NCBI RefSeq assembly: GCF_000739775.1
Contig: NZ_BBJH01000031.1
Coordinates: forward strand, 62,001-126,000
DNA length: 64,000 nt
Direction: 5' to 3'
DNA from: Paraburkholderia heleia NBRC 101817
Lineage (GTDB): Bacteria; Pseudomonadota; Gammaproteobacteria; Burkholderiales; Burkholderiaceae
The position numbers were made by a program, and so were the translations under genes. Of the stretch, positions 18,370 to 27,460 are shown one piece after another (position 1 is the first letter of the stretch; each line of letters opens with the position of its first letter). The notes under the pieces are model-generated. The model worked only from the letters and a program-made list of their open reading frames with translations, ran no database searches and was not told where the DNA came from.

Positions 18370-18840
18370 TCAAAGCGCTTGTACAGCCTCCAGAACGTCC
18401 TCGACATGGCCCGGGACCTTGATGCCGCGCCACTCCTGGCGCAGCACGCCAGCCGCGTCGATAAGGAAGGTCGAGCGTTCGATCCCCCGTACCTGTTTGC
18501 CATACATTTTCTTCAATTTGATGACGTCGAAGAGCGTGCACAGCGCTTCGTCGGCATCCGATACCAAGGTAAACGGCAGTTCGAGCTTCGCCTTGAAGTT
18601 ATCGTGCGAACGCACGCTGTCGCGCGATACGCCCACGATCTGCGCGCCGGCCTTTTTGAACTTCGGATAGAGGTCGCGGAATTGCAGGCCTTCGGTCGTG
18701 CAGCCCGGCGTGTTGTCTTTCGGATAGAAGTACAGCACCACCTTGCTGCCCTTCAGGCTCGAAAGCGTGAAGTCGCCGCCGGTAGCGGGGGCGGTGAAGT
18801 CCGGAACGGGGTGGTCGACTGCGATGGTCACGTCAGGCAC
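18370..18840 (-). CDS. bcp: Thioredoxin-dependent peroxiredoxin, Bcp/PrxQ type
   Basis: Reduces hydrogen peroxide and organic hydroperoxides using thioredoxin. The 156-residue protein has the peroxidatic Cys at C47 in FYPKDNTPGCTTEG. The E. coli-type resolving Cys five residues on is absent (L52); the only other Cys is C101 in DEALCTLFDVI, so it may be a 1-Cys enzyme or use C101. The start is GTG with GGGAGA before it. It follows arnD on the same strand by 131 bp and may be transcribed with the arn genes. Confidence 0.94.
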   Translation of the reverse strand: MPDVTIAVDHPVPDFTAPATGGDFTLSSLKGSKVVLYFYPKDNTPGCTTEGLQFRDLYPKFKKAGAQIVGVSRDSVRSHDNFKAKLELPFTLVSDADEALCTLFDVIKLKKMYGKQVRGIERSTFLIDAAGVLRQEWRGIKVPGHVEDVLEAVQAL

Positions 18841-18971
18841 GTGGCTCTCCCTTTGTTATTGGCTGGCATTGCCGCTGCGCGCGGCGCCGTTGCCGGGACG
18901 GCGTGCCGCCCGCGGCGAGGGGTGTTGCGCGGGCGCGAGTCCTCGCACTGAGCGGCGCGCGGGCGGCGGAT

Positions 18972-19868
18972 TCAGTCGGGCTGCACGATCAGCTGGCCGG
19001 AGCGGCCGGCGATCTCGCCCCAGGTGACAGGGTACGATGGCAGCGAATCCGGGTCCAGCGTCGCATGGTAGTCGCCCATCGTGGCAAACGTATGGCCTTG
19101 CGCGCGCCAGCCGGCGAGCAGCTGCTCGAACACCGGTGCGAGCTTCTGGCCTTCGAGTTCGGCGTGCAGCGTGAAGACCTGGTCGTGCGGATTGTTTTCT
19201 GTCCGCTTGAGCATCCATGCCGCGACCGTATCGGTATCGACGCCGTCCACGCCGAGCACCTCGTCGAGCGTGGGCAGCGTCGTGGGCATCTGCACGTGGT
19301 TCAGCGTGCGGCCCGCCACTACCGGACGGTAGGGCGAATGACCGCGCCCGTCGGAGGCGTAGCGCATGCCCCACGCGTCGATCTGCTCGAAGGCGGCCTC
19401 GTTCATCTGCCAGCCCGCCGCGCCGTGCGTGACGGGCGGCGTGCCGAAGATCCGCGTGAAGCGGTCGTGGCTCTTCTGCATCTGGCGCGCGGTCCATTGC
19501 GCGTCGCGCTTGCGCACGTTGTCCTGCCAGTACACGTGATCCCACGTATGGATGCCGCACTCGAAGCCGGCTTCGTGAATCGCGCGCATTTCGGCCGCCG
19601 CCTCCACGCCGATGTCCGGGCCCGGCAGCAGCACGCCGTACATGAGCTGCTTCACGCCGTAGTGCTCGACCACTGACGTGCGCGACACCTTCTTGAGGAA
19701 GCCTGGCCGCAACACGCGGCGCAGCGCCCAGCCCGTGTGATCGGGGCCGAGGCTGAACAGGAACGTGGCGCGCGCCTTGTAGCGGTCGAAGATGCGCGCG
19801 AGATTCGGCACGCCTTCGCGCGTGCCGCGCAGCGTGTCGACGTCGATTTTCAGGACGATGCGGGCCAA
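18972..19868 (-). CDS. arnD: Undecaprenyl-phosphate-Ara4FN deformylase
   Basis: Removes the formyl group from undecaprenyl-phosphate 4-deoxy-4-formamido-L-arabinose, giving the Ara4N donor. It is a 298-residue polysaccharide deacetylase-fold protein with DVDTLRGTREGVP near residue 9, FLFSLGPDHTG near 37 and ECGIHTWDHVYWQD near 103; these Asp and His residues match the metal-binding motifs of the fold. The coding frame begins with TTG at 19868 after AAAGG. It follows the ArnA dehydrogenase gene by 24 bp. Confidence 0.93.
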   Translation of the reverse strand: MARIVLKIDVDTLRGTREGVPNLARIFDRYKARATFLFSLGPDHTGWALRRVLRPGFLKKVSRTSVVEHYGVKQLMYGVLLPGPDIGVEAAAEMRAIHEAGFECGIHTWDHVYWQDNVRKRDAQWTARQMQKSHDRFTRIFGTPPVTHGAAGWQMNEAAFEQIDAWGMRYASDGRGHSPYRPVVAGRTLNHVQMPTTLPTLDEVLGVDGVDTDTVAAWMLKRTENNPHDQVFTLHAELEGQKLAPVFEQLLAGWRAQGHTFATMGDYHATLDPDSLPSYPVTWGEIAGRSGQLIVQPD

Positions 19869-19892
19869 GTGGCGAGGACCTTTCTCTGACGC

Positions 19893-20942
19893 TTAGTGTT
19901 GCTCGACGAGCGCACGCGCTTCGGCCACGTGGCCGCGGTACGCTTCGAAGATCTTGCGCAGCGCTTCGTCGAAGGTCGACTTCGGCGCCCAGCCGAGTTC
20001 CTGCTTCGTGTTGTCGATCTTCGGCACGCGGTTCTGCACGTCCTGATAGCCCGCGCCGTAGTAGGCGCCCGACGACGTCTCGACGAGCTGCACCTGCTTC
20101 GCCGATTCCGCGTATTCGGGGAATTCGGCGGCGAGCGAGAGCATCTTGTGCGCGAGTTCGCGCACCGAGAAGTTGTTGGTCGGGTTGCCGATGTTGTAGA
20201 TCTTGCCGGTGGCGACGCCGTCCTTGTTCTCGATGATCTTCATGAGCGCTTCGATGCCGTCGTCGATGTCGGTGAACGCCCGCTTTTGCGCGCCGCCATC
20301 CACGAGGCTGATGTTCTCGCCGCGCACGATGTGGCCGAGGAACTGCGTCACGACGCGCGACGAGCCTTCCTTCGGGGTGTAGATCGAGTCGAGGCCCGGT
20401 CCGATCCAGTTGAACGGACGGAACAGCGTGAAGTTCAGGCCTTCCATGCCGTAGCCCCAGATCACGCGGTCCATGAGCTGCTTGGAGCACGCGTAGATCC
20501 AGCGTGGCTTGTTGATCGGGCCGTAGGTGAGGGCGGACGCGTCCGGGTCGAACTGCTCGTCCGCGCACATGCCATAGACTTCCGACGTCGACGGGAAGAC
20601 GAGGTGCTTGCGGTACTTCACGGCCGAACGCACGATCGGCAGGTTCGCTTCGAAGTCGAGCTCGAACACGCGCAGCGGCTGCTGCACGTAGGTGGCGGGC
20701 GTCGCGATGGCGACCAGCGGCAGGATCACGTCGCACTTCTTGACGTGGTACTCGACCCACTCCTTGTTGATCGTGATGTCGCCTTCGAAGAAGTGCATCC
20801 GCTCATGCTTGACGAGGTCGCCGAGGCGGTCCGTCTGCATGTCCATGCCGAACACTTCCCAGTTCGTGGTTTCGAGGATGCGTTTGGAGAGGTGGTGGCC
20901 GATAAAGCCGTTCACACCCAGGATCAGAACTTTTTTGGTCAT
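19893..20942 (-). CDS. arnA: UDP-glucuronate decarboxylase (ArnA dehydrogenase half, separate gene)
   Basis: Catalyses NAD-dependent oxidative decarboxylation of UDP-glucuronate to UDP-4-keto-pentose. The 349-residue protein is equivalent to the C-terminal domain of E. coli ArnA: Rossmann motif [19 protein letters not shown] near residue 4, [10 protein letters not shown] with the catalytic Ser/Thr near 117, and [17 protein letters not shown] with the YxxxK pair near 150. The start overlaps the stop of the formyltransferase gene by 4 bp (ATGA). In enterobacteria both activities are one fused protein; here they are split but adjacent and translationally coupled. Confidence 0.95.
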   Translation of the reverse strand: MTKKVLILGVNGFIGHHLSKRILETTNWEVFGMDMQTDRLGDLVKHERMHFFEGDITINKEWVEYHVKKCDVILPLVAIATPATYVQQPLRVFELDFEANLPIVRSAVKYRKHLVFPSTSEVYGMCADEQFDPDASALTYGPINKPRWIYACSKQLMDRVIWGYGMEGLNFTLFRPFNWIGPGLDSIYTPKEGSSRVVTQFLGHIVRGENISLVDGGAQKRAFTDIDDGIEALMKIIENKDGVATGKIYNIGNPTNNFSVRELAHKMLSLAAEFPEYAESAKQVQLVETSSGAYYGAGYQDVQNRVPKIDNTKQELGWAPKSTFDEALRKIFEAYRGHVAEARALVEQH

Positions 20943-21895
20943 GGACGGGGGACAGATGAAATGAGTTCGGAGAACGCGGCGGGGCTGATGACGGTCTCCT
21001 GACCGTCATGCACATGCCGCAGTTCGTGGATCGCGATGGCGCGTGCGTCGCCGCAGACGGCGAAAAGTGCATTATCGCTTACGTGGATGCCGACGGGCAA
21101 TCCGGCGAGGGGGCGGACCCTTTCGGCGTCTGGCGAGCCGGGGCGCACGAGACGCGCGCGGGCGATCACGAAACGCCCGTTGCCGATGTCGGTGAACGCG
21201 CCGGGATAGGGCGGAGCGACGGCGCGGATCAGGTTGTACACGTGCTGCGCGCTCTCGCCGAAATCGATGCGGCCGTCCTCCGGCTTGCGCCCGCCGTAGT
21301 AGCTGCCTCGGGTGAGATCGTTCGGCAGATGCGGCGCCTCGCCCGCGATCAGCGCGGGCAACACGCGCCAGAGCGTCTGCTCGGCGGCGACCGTCACCTT
21401 GTCGAAGACCTGCGCAGCGGTGTCGTCGGGCAGGATCGGCACCGGAGTTTGCGCGACGATCGCGCCCGCGTCGGGCTTCGCGGCCATTTCATGGAGCGTC
21501 GCGCCCGTTTCGGTTTCGCCGTTGAGCACGGCCCAGTTCGTCGGCACGCGGCCGCGGTATTTCGGCAGGAGCGAGCCGTGCATGTTGTAGGCGCCGCGCC
21601 CGGCGAGGGCGAGCAGGTCCACGGGCAGCATGTGCCGGTAGTAGAACGAGAAGATGAAGTCCGGGCGCGCCGCGGAAACGGCCGCGCGCAGCCCGGCGCT
21701 CTTCGGGTCGGCGGGTGTGACGACCTCGATGCCATGTTCCTCGGCCACCGACTTCACGCTGCCGAACCAGATGTTCTCGGTCGGGCTGTCTTCGTGCGTA
21801 ACGACGAGCGCAACGTCGACGCCGCCCGCGAGCAACACCTGCAGACAGCGCACGCCCACGTTGTGATACGCGAAGACAACGGCGCGCGGCTTCAT
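20939..21895 (-). CDS. arnA: UDP-Ara4N formyltransferase (ArnA formyltransferase half, separate gene)
   Basis: Transfers a formyl group from N10-formyltetrahydrofolate to UDP-4-amino-4-deoxy-L-arabinose. The 318-residue protein starts [22 protein letters not shown] and has the formyltransferase motif [18 protein letters not shown] (catalytic Asn and His), then [14 protein letters not shown] with the catalytic Asp. The C-terminal substrate-recognition part is present. The start overlaps the arnC stop by 4 bp, and its own stop overlaps the decarboxylase start by 4 bp, so arnC and the two arnA halves are tightly coupled. Confidence 0.94.
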   Translation of the reverse strand: MKPRAVVFAYHNVGVRCLQVLLAGGVDVALVVTHEDSPTENIWFGSVKSVAEEHGIEVVTPADPKSAGLRAAVSAARPDFIFSFYYRHMLPVDLLALAGRGAYNMHGSLLPKYRGRVPTNWAVLNGETETGATLHEMAAKPDAGAIVAQTPVPILPDDTAAQVFDKVTVAAEQTLWRVLPALIAGEAPHLPNDLTRGSYYGGRKPEDGRIDFGESAQHVYNLIRAVAPPYPGAFTDIGNGRFVIARARLVRPGSPDAERVRPLAGLPVGIHVSDNALFAVCGDARAIAIHELRHVHDGQETVISPAAFSELISSVPRP

Positions 21896-22998
21896 TGGCC
21901 GGCTCCTTCGTTGGCCGGGTTCGTGGCGGCGGGCCTTGCCGCCGCCCCTGCCGCCCGCGCGGGTTCGGCCGGTTGCGCGAACGCGGCGGCCTGCATGAAG
22001 TCCTGGCGCGGCGTATCGGCGACGGCGCGGCCATGGCGCTCCTCGAGGATCGTCTGGATCAGGTAACGCGGACGCGCGCGCACCTGCTGGTAGATGCGGC
22101 CGATATACTCGCCGAGCAGACCGAGCGCGAAGATGATCACGCCGAGCAGGAAGAACGTGATGGCGAACAGCGTGAACACGCCTTGCACTTCCGCGCCGAG
22201 CACGAAGCGGCGAATCAGCAGTAGCAGGAAGAGGCCTGCCGAGCCGAGCGAGAGAATCACGCCGATGAACGAGAGCCACTGCAGCGGCACGACGGAGAAG
22301 CCCGTCACGAGGTCGAAATTCAGGCGAATGAGGCTATAGAGCGAGTACTTCGATTCGCCCGCGAAGCGCTCCTCGTGCGCCACCTCGACCTCGACCGGGT
22401 TCTGCGAGAACGTGTAGGCGAGCGCCGGAATGAACGTGTTGATTTCGCCGCAGCGGTTGATCGTGTCGATGATGCGGCGGTCGTACGCGCGTAGCATGCA
22501 GCCCTGGTCGGTCATCTTGATGCGCGTGATGCGCTCGCGCAGACGGTTCATCGCCTGCGAAGCCTTGCGCCGCCAGAGGCTGTCCTGGCGCTGCTTGCGG
22601 ATGGTGCCGACATAGTCGTAGCCTTCGCGCATCTTCTCGACGAGCTTGCCGATTTCCTCGGGCGGATTTTGCAGGTCGGCGTCGAGCGTGATGACGATCT
22701 CGCCGCGCGCCTGCTCGAAGCCCGCGAGAATCGCCATGTGCTGGCCGTAGTTGCCGTTGAGCAGGATCGCGCGCGTGGTGTCGGGCCGCGCGCGGAACTG
22801 CTCGGCGAGCATCGCGGCCGAGCGGTCGCGGCTGCCGTCGTTGATGAAGATCACTTCGTACGAGGTGCCGAGCTCGTCGAGCGCCGGATACAGGCGCGCG
22901 AACAGCGCGGGAAGGCCAGCTTCCTCGTTGTAGACCGGAATGATGACCGAGACTTCCGGCGTGTCCGGGGTCAAGGTGCCTTGTTCCGTTTGACTCAT
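21892..22998 (-). CDS. arnC: Undecaprenyl-phosphate Ara4FN transferase
   Basis: A membrane GT2 glycosyltransferase that moves Ara4-formyl-N from UDP to undecaprenyl phosphate on the inner face of the membrane. The 368-residue protein has VSVIIPVYNEEAGLP near residue 16, the TLDADLQNPPEEI metal-binding motif near 104, and two C-terminal transmembrane helices (about 233-260 and 268-295), typical of DPMS-like enzymes. It is about 45 residues longer than the E. coli enzyme because of an Ala/Pro-rich C-terminal tail. It overlaps the next gene by 4 bp. Confidence 0.94.
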   Translation of the reverse strand: MSQTEQGTLTPDTPEVSVIIPVYNEEAGLPALFARLYPALDELGTSYEVIFINDGSRDRSAAMLAEQFRARPDTTRAILLNGNYGQHMAILAGFEQARGEIVITLDADLQNPPEEIGKLVEKMREGYDYVGTIRKQRQDSLWRRKASQAMNRLRERITRIKMTDQGCMLRAYDRRIIDTINRCGEINTFIPALAYTFSQNPVEVEVAHEERFAGESKYSLYSLIRLNFDLVTGFSVVPLQWLSFIGVILSLGSAGLFLLLLIRRFVLGAEVQGVFTLFAITFFLLGVIIFALGLLGEYIGRIYQQVRARPRYLIQTILEERHGRAVADTPRQDFMQAAAFAQPAEPARAAGAAARPAATNPANEGAGQ

Positions 22999-23179
22999 GT
23001 GTGCGTCGATTCCGTTATTGGATGCTTCGGTTTACTGCGTGCGCAAATCGGCGGCGCGTGCGCTGCGCCGTCCGCCTGCGTTTCCCCTGTGTCGACCAGG
23101 TTTGGCGCATTTTGGCGCTTACGCTGGTCCCATGCCCGCCAGGGCGGCTTCACCCGGTCCCCGACTGGCGTGACTGCCT

Positions 23180-24352
23180 CTATACCGACGACTTTGCAAA
23201 CTTTGCGCAGATCTCGTTCACCGCGCCGCATACGCGCACCACGTCGGCTTCGGTCATCTGCGTGAAGAGCGGCAGGGTGACCGTGCTCGCGCCGAAGCGC
23301 TCCGCGTGCGGGAACATGCCCGCCCTGAAACCGCGCTCGCGGTAGAGCGTGAAGAGGTGGATGGCCGGATAATGCACGCCCGAGCCGATGCCGCGCTCCT
23401 TGAGTTCGCCCATGAAACCGGCGCGGTCGATCGCGAGCGTCTCGAGCGGCAGCGTGATCTGGAACATGTGCCAGTTGCTGTTGGCGAAATCGGCGAGCGG
23501 CAGGCCGACGCCGAGCCTGACCGCCGCGCCGCCTTCGAAGCCCGCGAAGTAAGCCCGCGCAAGCTCGCGGCGCTGCCGGATGAAGCGCTCGATGTGCTTG
23601 AGCTGGCCGAGCCCGACGCGCGCCGCCACATCCGTGAGATTGTACTTGCCGCCGAGCACGTCGCAGTCCATGCCGTCGAAGCCCGTGCGCGTAATGCCCT
23701 GGAGGCGGTACTTCTGCGCAAGCACCGCTTCGGCCTCGTCATTGAGGACGAGCGCGCCGCCTTCGATCGACGTGAGGTTCTTGTTGGCGTGGAAGCTGAA
23801 CGAGACGATGTCGCCGATCGTGCCGATGCGCTTGCCGTTCCAGCTCGAGCCGAACGCCTGCGCGGCGTCCTCGATCACGCGCAGCCTGTGCTGGCGGGCG
23901 ATTGCGTAGAGCCGGTCCATGTCGACGGGCAGGCCCGAGAGAAAGACCGGGATGATGGCTTTCGTCTTCGGCGTGATGGCCGCTTCGAGCTTGTCGAGGT
24001 CGATGTTGCGCGTGACGGGATCGATGTCGGCGAACACCGGCGTCGCGCCGACTTCATAGACCACGTTGCTGGTCGCGACCCATGAGGCGGGCGTGGTGAT
24101 GACTTCGTCGCCGGGACCCACGCCGGCAAGGCGCAAGCCGATTTCGAGCGTCGCCGTGCCCGAGTTGAAGGTGCGCACGGGACGCCCGCCGCAGTATTCG
24201 GAGAGCGCCGCCTCGAACGCCTGGTTCTGCGGGCCGGTCGTGATCCAGCCCGAGCGCAGCACCTCGGCGACGCCCTGGATGGTTTCCTCGTCGATTTCGG
24301 GGCGCACGAACGGCAGGAACGGAAGGGCCGACTGCGGGGATGACTGGGTCAT
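23180..24352 (-). CDS. arnB: UDP-Ara4O aminotransferase
   Basis: PLP-dependent aminotransferase of the DegT/DnrJ/EryC1 family that makes UDP-4-amino-4-deoxy-L-arabinose from the 4-keto sugar using glutamate. The 390-residue protein has LPFVRPEIDEETIQGV near residue 13, EDAAQAFGS near 161 and the PLP lysine K191 in FSFHANKNLTSIEGG, the same arrangement as E. coli ArnB (FHAIKN). It lies between the EmrE-like gene and arnC, with 181 bp to arnC. Confidence 0.93.
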   Translation of the reverse strand: MTQSSPQSALPFLPFVRPEIDEETIQGVAEVLRSGWITTGPQNQAFEAALSEYCGGRPVRTFNSGTATLEIGLRLAGVGPGDEVITTPASWVATSNVVYEVGATPVFADIDPVTRNIDLDKLEAAITPKTKAIIPVFLSGLPVDMDRLYAIARQHRLRVIEDAAQAFGSSWNGKRIGTIGDIVSFSFHANKNLTSIEGGALVLNDEAEAVLAQKYRLQGITRTGFDGMDCDVLGGKYNLTDVAARVGLGQLKHIERFIRQRRELARAYFAGFEGGAAVRLGVGLPLADFANSNWHMFQITLPLETLAIDRAGFMGELKERGIGSGVHYPAIHLFTLYRERGFRAGMFPHAERFGASTVTLPLFTQMTEADVVRVCGAVNEICAKFAKSSV

Positions 24353-24486
24353 GAGTGCTTTGCTCTTTGCTCGTCAGAAAGTGGGGCCGGGCAACAAGGC
24401 TGCCGCGGCGCATCTTACGAAATGCTTATATGGGCGCAAGGCGCCGCGCTGCAAGCAGTCGCGCCAGGCGCGTGGGCCGCGGCGCG

Positions 24487-24858
24487 TCAGCTGCGCGCGA
24501 GCACGAACACGCCGATCAGGATGATGCCGATACCCACGAGCCGCTGCACGCTCAGCACCTCGCCGAACAGATACCACGCGGCGAATGCATTGACCACGTA
24601 GCCGAGCGAGAGCATCGGGTAGGCGATCGAGACGTCCACGCGCGAGAGCCCGACGATCCACACGACCACGCTGAACACGTAGCAGGTGAGCCCGCCGAGA
24701 ATCGGCACTTGCGTCGCGAGCTTCAAGCCGATGGGCAAGATGTTCGCACGGCTGAATTCGAAGTGTCCAACGGCATTGACACCCGCTTTCAGCAACAGTT
24801 GCGCACACGCGTTGAGGCCGACGCCGGCAAGGATGCAGATGAGGGAAATCGGATTCAT
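24487..24858 (-). CDS. EmrE-like small membrane protein, candidate Ara4N-lipid flippase subunit
   Basis: A 123-residue protein with four hydrophobic helices of the DMT/SMR fold (about 5-25, 47-67, 75-95, 103-121). In E. coli the flippase that turns undecaprenyl-P-Ara4N to the periplasmic side is the ArnE/ArnF heterodimer; here a single such gene lies between arnT and arnB. It probably acts as a homodimer or with a partner encoded elsewhere. The position supports this role; the sequence alone only gives the SMR class. Confidence 0.82.
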   Translation of the reverse strand: MNPISLICILAGVGLNACAQLLLKAGVNAVGHFEFSRANILPIGLKLATQVPILGGLTCYVFSVVVWIVGLSRVDVSIAYPMLSLGYVVNAFAAWYLFGEVLSVQRLVGIGIILIGVFVLARS

Positions 24859-24967
24859 CGGAAAGGGCGGTTCAACAGGTTATCGGGTTGTGGCGGGGGC
24901 CGGGCGGCGTGTACCTGCGCGGCCCGGCCCAATTATCGCGCATGCGTCAATTGGGGCCGGGAAGCGC

Positions 24968-26671
24968 TCAGGACTGCGGCTTTTCAACGGGTTTTTCAAC
25001 GATCACGCGCCGCGCGTCGCGGGCGATCACCTGCATCGGCAGGCCCTGCGCGGCCAGTTCTTCGTAGCGCTTCACCGGAATCAGCGCGAGCGCATAGCGG
25101 TCGGACTTCCAGCGCGCCTCCCAGTCGGCAATGGTCGGCACCCATTTTTGCGGCTCCTCGGAGATGCCGAAGGCCAGCTCGTCGGTGACCTCGACCATCG
25201 TCATCGTATGGCGCACGTAGAAGGGCATGGTGTGGTCGAGTACGCCCACCGAGTAGAACGGCGTGCCGGGCGGCAGCTTCGCGACGGCGGCGCGCACCGC
25301 GGGCGCGAGCGGCGCGCCGGAACTCAGGGTGCCGAACACGTCGTGGCCCGTGCCCGCAATGGTCGCGAGAAGCAGCCACGCGGTGCCGAGCGCGAGCGCC
25401 GGTGCGCGCGCGCCGGTTTCGGGCGTGCGCTTCGCCCGGTTCAGGCGCAGGCCGACCATGGTGACGACGAAGGCCACCGCGGCCGCGGCGAACACCCAGA
25501 CCTGAAACTCACGGTAGAGCGCGTTCGGATTGCGCGCGTCGCCGAACCGCGTGAGCACGAACGAGCCTGCCATCAGCACGACGCCGAGGACCGCGTAGCC
25601 GGCGAGGTGCCTGTTCCACTGGGCGCGCGTCATGAGCGGCAAATACATGCCGATGACGAGCGCAACGGGCGGTGCGATCGGCAGGACGTAGGAGACGAGC
25701 TTCGAGTGCGAGGCGCTGAAGAACAGGAAAATGAACACCGTCCACACGAGCATCAGCATGACGGGCGAGAACCCGTTGGGCTGACGCGGCGTGCGCAGCG
25801 CATGGCGCACGCTCTGCACGCTCACCGAAAGCCACGGCAGGAATCCCACCAGCATGACCGGCACGAAGTAGTAAAAGGGGCCTGGGCGGTTCTGCGCGGG
25901 CGTGAGGTAGCGCTGAAACTGCTGGACGATGAAGAAGAAGTTGAAGAACTCGGGGTTGCGCTGCTGCACGAGGATGAACCACGGCGCCACAATCGCGAAG
26001 AACAGGATCAGGCCGCTCACGAGATAGAGGCGCTTCCAGAGCGCCCAGTCGCGCGTAATCGCGGTATAGAGCACGAGCACGGCACCCGGCAGGATCAGGC
26101 CGACGAGGCCCTTGGACAGCACCGCCATCGCCATGGCGGCCCAGCACACCCACATCCACAGGCGCGCATTCGCTTTGGGCAGGTTCGGACGCTGCGCGAG
26201 CAGCAGCGCGCACAGCGTGAGCTGCATCCAGAACGACAGGCCCATGTCGAGCGTGTTGAAATGGCCCATCAGGTTCCAGTACGGCGCGCAGGCGAGCACG
26301 ACCGCGGCGAAGAAGCCCGTGGCGGCATTGAACACACGTGCGCCGGTGAAGCCGATCAGCAGCACGCCCGCGAAGCCGGTGAGCGCCGTGTAGAGGCGCG
26401 CCTGCCATTCCCCGATGCCGAACCACGCGAACGTGAGCGCGTTCATCCAGGTTTGCAGCGGGGGTTTTTCGAAGTACTTGTAGCCGTTGTAGCGCGGCGT
26501 GATCCAGTCGCCGCTTGCGAGCATTTCGCGCGCCATTTCGGCGTAGCGGCCTTCGTCGCTCGGCAGCAGGTGGCGCCAGCCGAGCGGCAGGAACCAGATC
26601 ACGGCGAGGGCGAGGATCAGGAGCAGGATCGCGCTGCGGTTGAGCGGTAGCCTGGGTGGCGTATCGTTCAT
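24968..26671 (-). CDS. arnT: Lipid A Ara4N transferase ArnT
   Basis: Inner-membrane GT39-type glycosyltransferase that transfers Ara4N from undecaprenyl phosphate to lipid A, lowering its negative charge and polymyxin binding. The 567-residue protein has about 12 hydrophobic segments; the first loop contains LLPSDEGRYAEMAREMLASGDWITPRYNG with the catalytic acidic residues, then KYFEKPPLQTWMNAL, both hallmark ArnT/PMT motifs. The ATG at 26671 is chosen because the hydrophobic domain begins soon after; open frame further upstream is Arg-rich and unsupported. It is the first arn gene in the direction of transcription. Confidence 0.93.
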   Translation of the reverse strand: MNDTPPRLPLNRSAILLLILALAVIWFLPLGWRHLLPSDEGRYAEMAREMLASGDWITPRYNGYKYFEKPPLQTWMNALTFAWFGIGEWQARLYTALTGFAGVLLIGFTGARVFNAATGFFAAVVLACAPYWNLMGHFNTLDMGLSFWMQLTLCALLLAQRPNLPKANARLWMWVCWAAMAMAVLSKGLVGLILPGAVLVLYTAITRDWALWKRLYLVSGLILFFAIVAPWFILVQQRNPEFFNFFFIVQQFQRYLTPAQNRPGPFYYFVPVMLVGFLPWLSVSVQSVRHALRTPRQPNGFSPVMLMLVWTVFIFLFFSASHSKLVSYVLPIAPPVALVIGMYLPLMTRAQWNRHLAGYAVLGVVLMAGSFVLTRFGDARNPNALYREFQVWVFAAAAVAFVVTMVGLRLNRAKRTPETGARAPALALGTAWLLLATIAGTGHDVFGTLSSGAPLAPAVRAAVAKLPPGTPFYSVGVLDHTMPFYVRHTMTMVEVTDELAFGISEEPQKWVPTIADWEARWKSDRYALALIPVKRYEELAAQGLPMQVIARDARRVIVEKPVEKPQS

Positions 26672-26690
26672 GGATTTCAGCCTGTTCTTG

Positions 26691-26717
26691 TTGCAGTCGT
26701 TGCGGTCATTGCGGTCG
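26691..26717. repeat. 9-bp tandem repeat upstream of arnT
   Basis: TTGCAGTCG, TTGCGGTCA and TTGCGGTCG follow each other directly, 19 bp before the arnT start codon on the opposite reading. The repeat sits in the arnT leader. Confidence 0.75.
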
Positions 26718-26837
26718 GGGTGCGAAGCGCGCGCTGGCCGCGCGCGGCCAGCGCGACGCGTACACGGCGCGCTACGCACGCGGCGCGCAAGTGTACTACG
26801 CCGCCGTGCGGCGACCTGATGGCAAGCTTAAGGCGCG

Positions 26838-27212
26838 TCAGCTTTCGATCAGAAGCGCGGCCGCCACGCGGCGGCCTTCGGCCATGAGGATGTTGTAGGT
26901 GCGGCAGGCGGCCTTGAAGTCCATCGCTTCGACGCCGATGCGCTTCGCGGCGAGCGCCGCGGTCAGGCGCGGGTGCGCAAAGCGCAGCCGCTCTCCGCTG
27001 CCGAATACGACGACTTCGGGGTTCAGCGGAAGAAGCATCTCGAAGAGTTCGGGCGTGAGGGCGTCGAACGACTGCACCGGCCAGGGGGTGACCGGCGATT
27101 CGGGCATCACGATGATGCTGCCCGTATGGCGTTCGAGGTTCACTTCGACATAGTCGGCGCCGTAACCGGTCACGGTGTTCAGCGCGGCGCTGGAGTCCTG
27201 GTGTAGTTTCAA
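26838..27212 (-). CDS. DUF498/Mth938-domain protein
   Basis: A small protein of the Mth938-like/DUF498 family, related to mitochondrial NDUFAF3; the bacterial function is unknown. The core runs from LKLHQDSSAALNTVTGYGADYVEVNLERHTGSIIVMP to NPEVVVFGSGERLRF and GVEAMDFKAACRTYNILMAEGRRVAAALLIE, the complete domain at 124 residues. The start is uncertain: TTG at 27212 begins the domain, ATG at 27263 gives 141 residues, and TTG at 27368 gives 176 with an unlikely Arg-rich N terminus. A TATAAT box on the minus strand at 27379-27384 suits any of these starts except the longest. Confidence 0.85.
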   Translation of the reverse strand: MKLHQDSSAALNTVTGYGADYVEVNLERHTGSIIVMPESPVTPWPVQSFDALTPELFEMLLPLNPEVVVFGSGERLRFAHPRLTAALAAKRIGVEAMDFKAACRTYNILMAEGRRVAAALLIES

Positions 27213-27378
27213 AACGGGGTTCCGGGGTAAGGACAGGTCGGGTGCGCAAGCGAGGAGGCGCATATCCTGTGCCGACGCCGGCCGCGGCGCGAACCGCCTT
27301 GCGGCCCGCCTTGTCACCCGCTTCGCGACCCGCCTCCTGGCCGATTGCGCATTGCGGAAGTTGGTCAAAATCCGCTAA

Positions 27379-27384
27379 ATTATA
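27379..27384 (-). promoter_or_regulatory. -10 box for the DUF498 gene
   Basis: A perfect TATAAT on the minus strand, in a short AT-rich island, would start transcription near 27372. No convincing -35 is seen. It implies that the TTG at 27368 is not a practical start. Confidence 0.5.
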
Positions 27385-27417
27385 GCTTTTTAGCCGCCGC
27401 TGCGGCGGCGCCCGCGG

Positions 27418-27460
27418 GTAGACCACCAGTAGACCACCGGTAGGCCACCGCTAGACCAGG
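27418..27460. repeat. 11-bp tandem repeat, four copies
   Basis: GTAGACCACCA, GTAGACCACCG, GTAGGCCACCG and CTAGACCAGG follow with an 11-bp period, about one helical turn, in the region between the divergent DUF498 and alaA genes. Confidence 0.85.

Noticed and set aside
22999-23179. Small reading frame between arnB and arnC
   Set aside because: No ribosome binding site, no homology, and it overlaps the ends of both real genes; treated as a plain intergenic gap.
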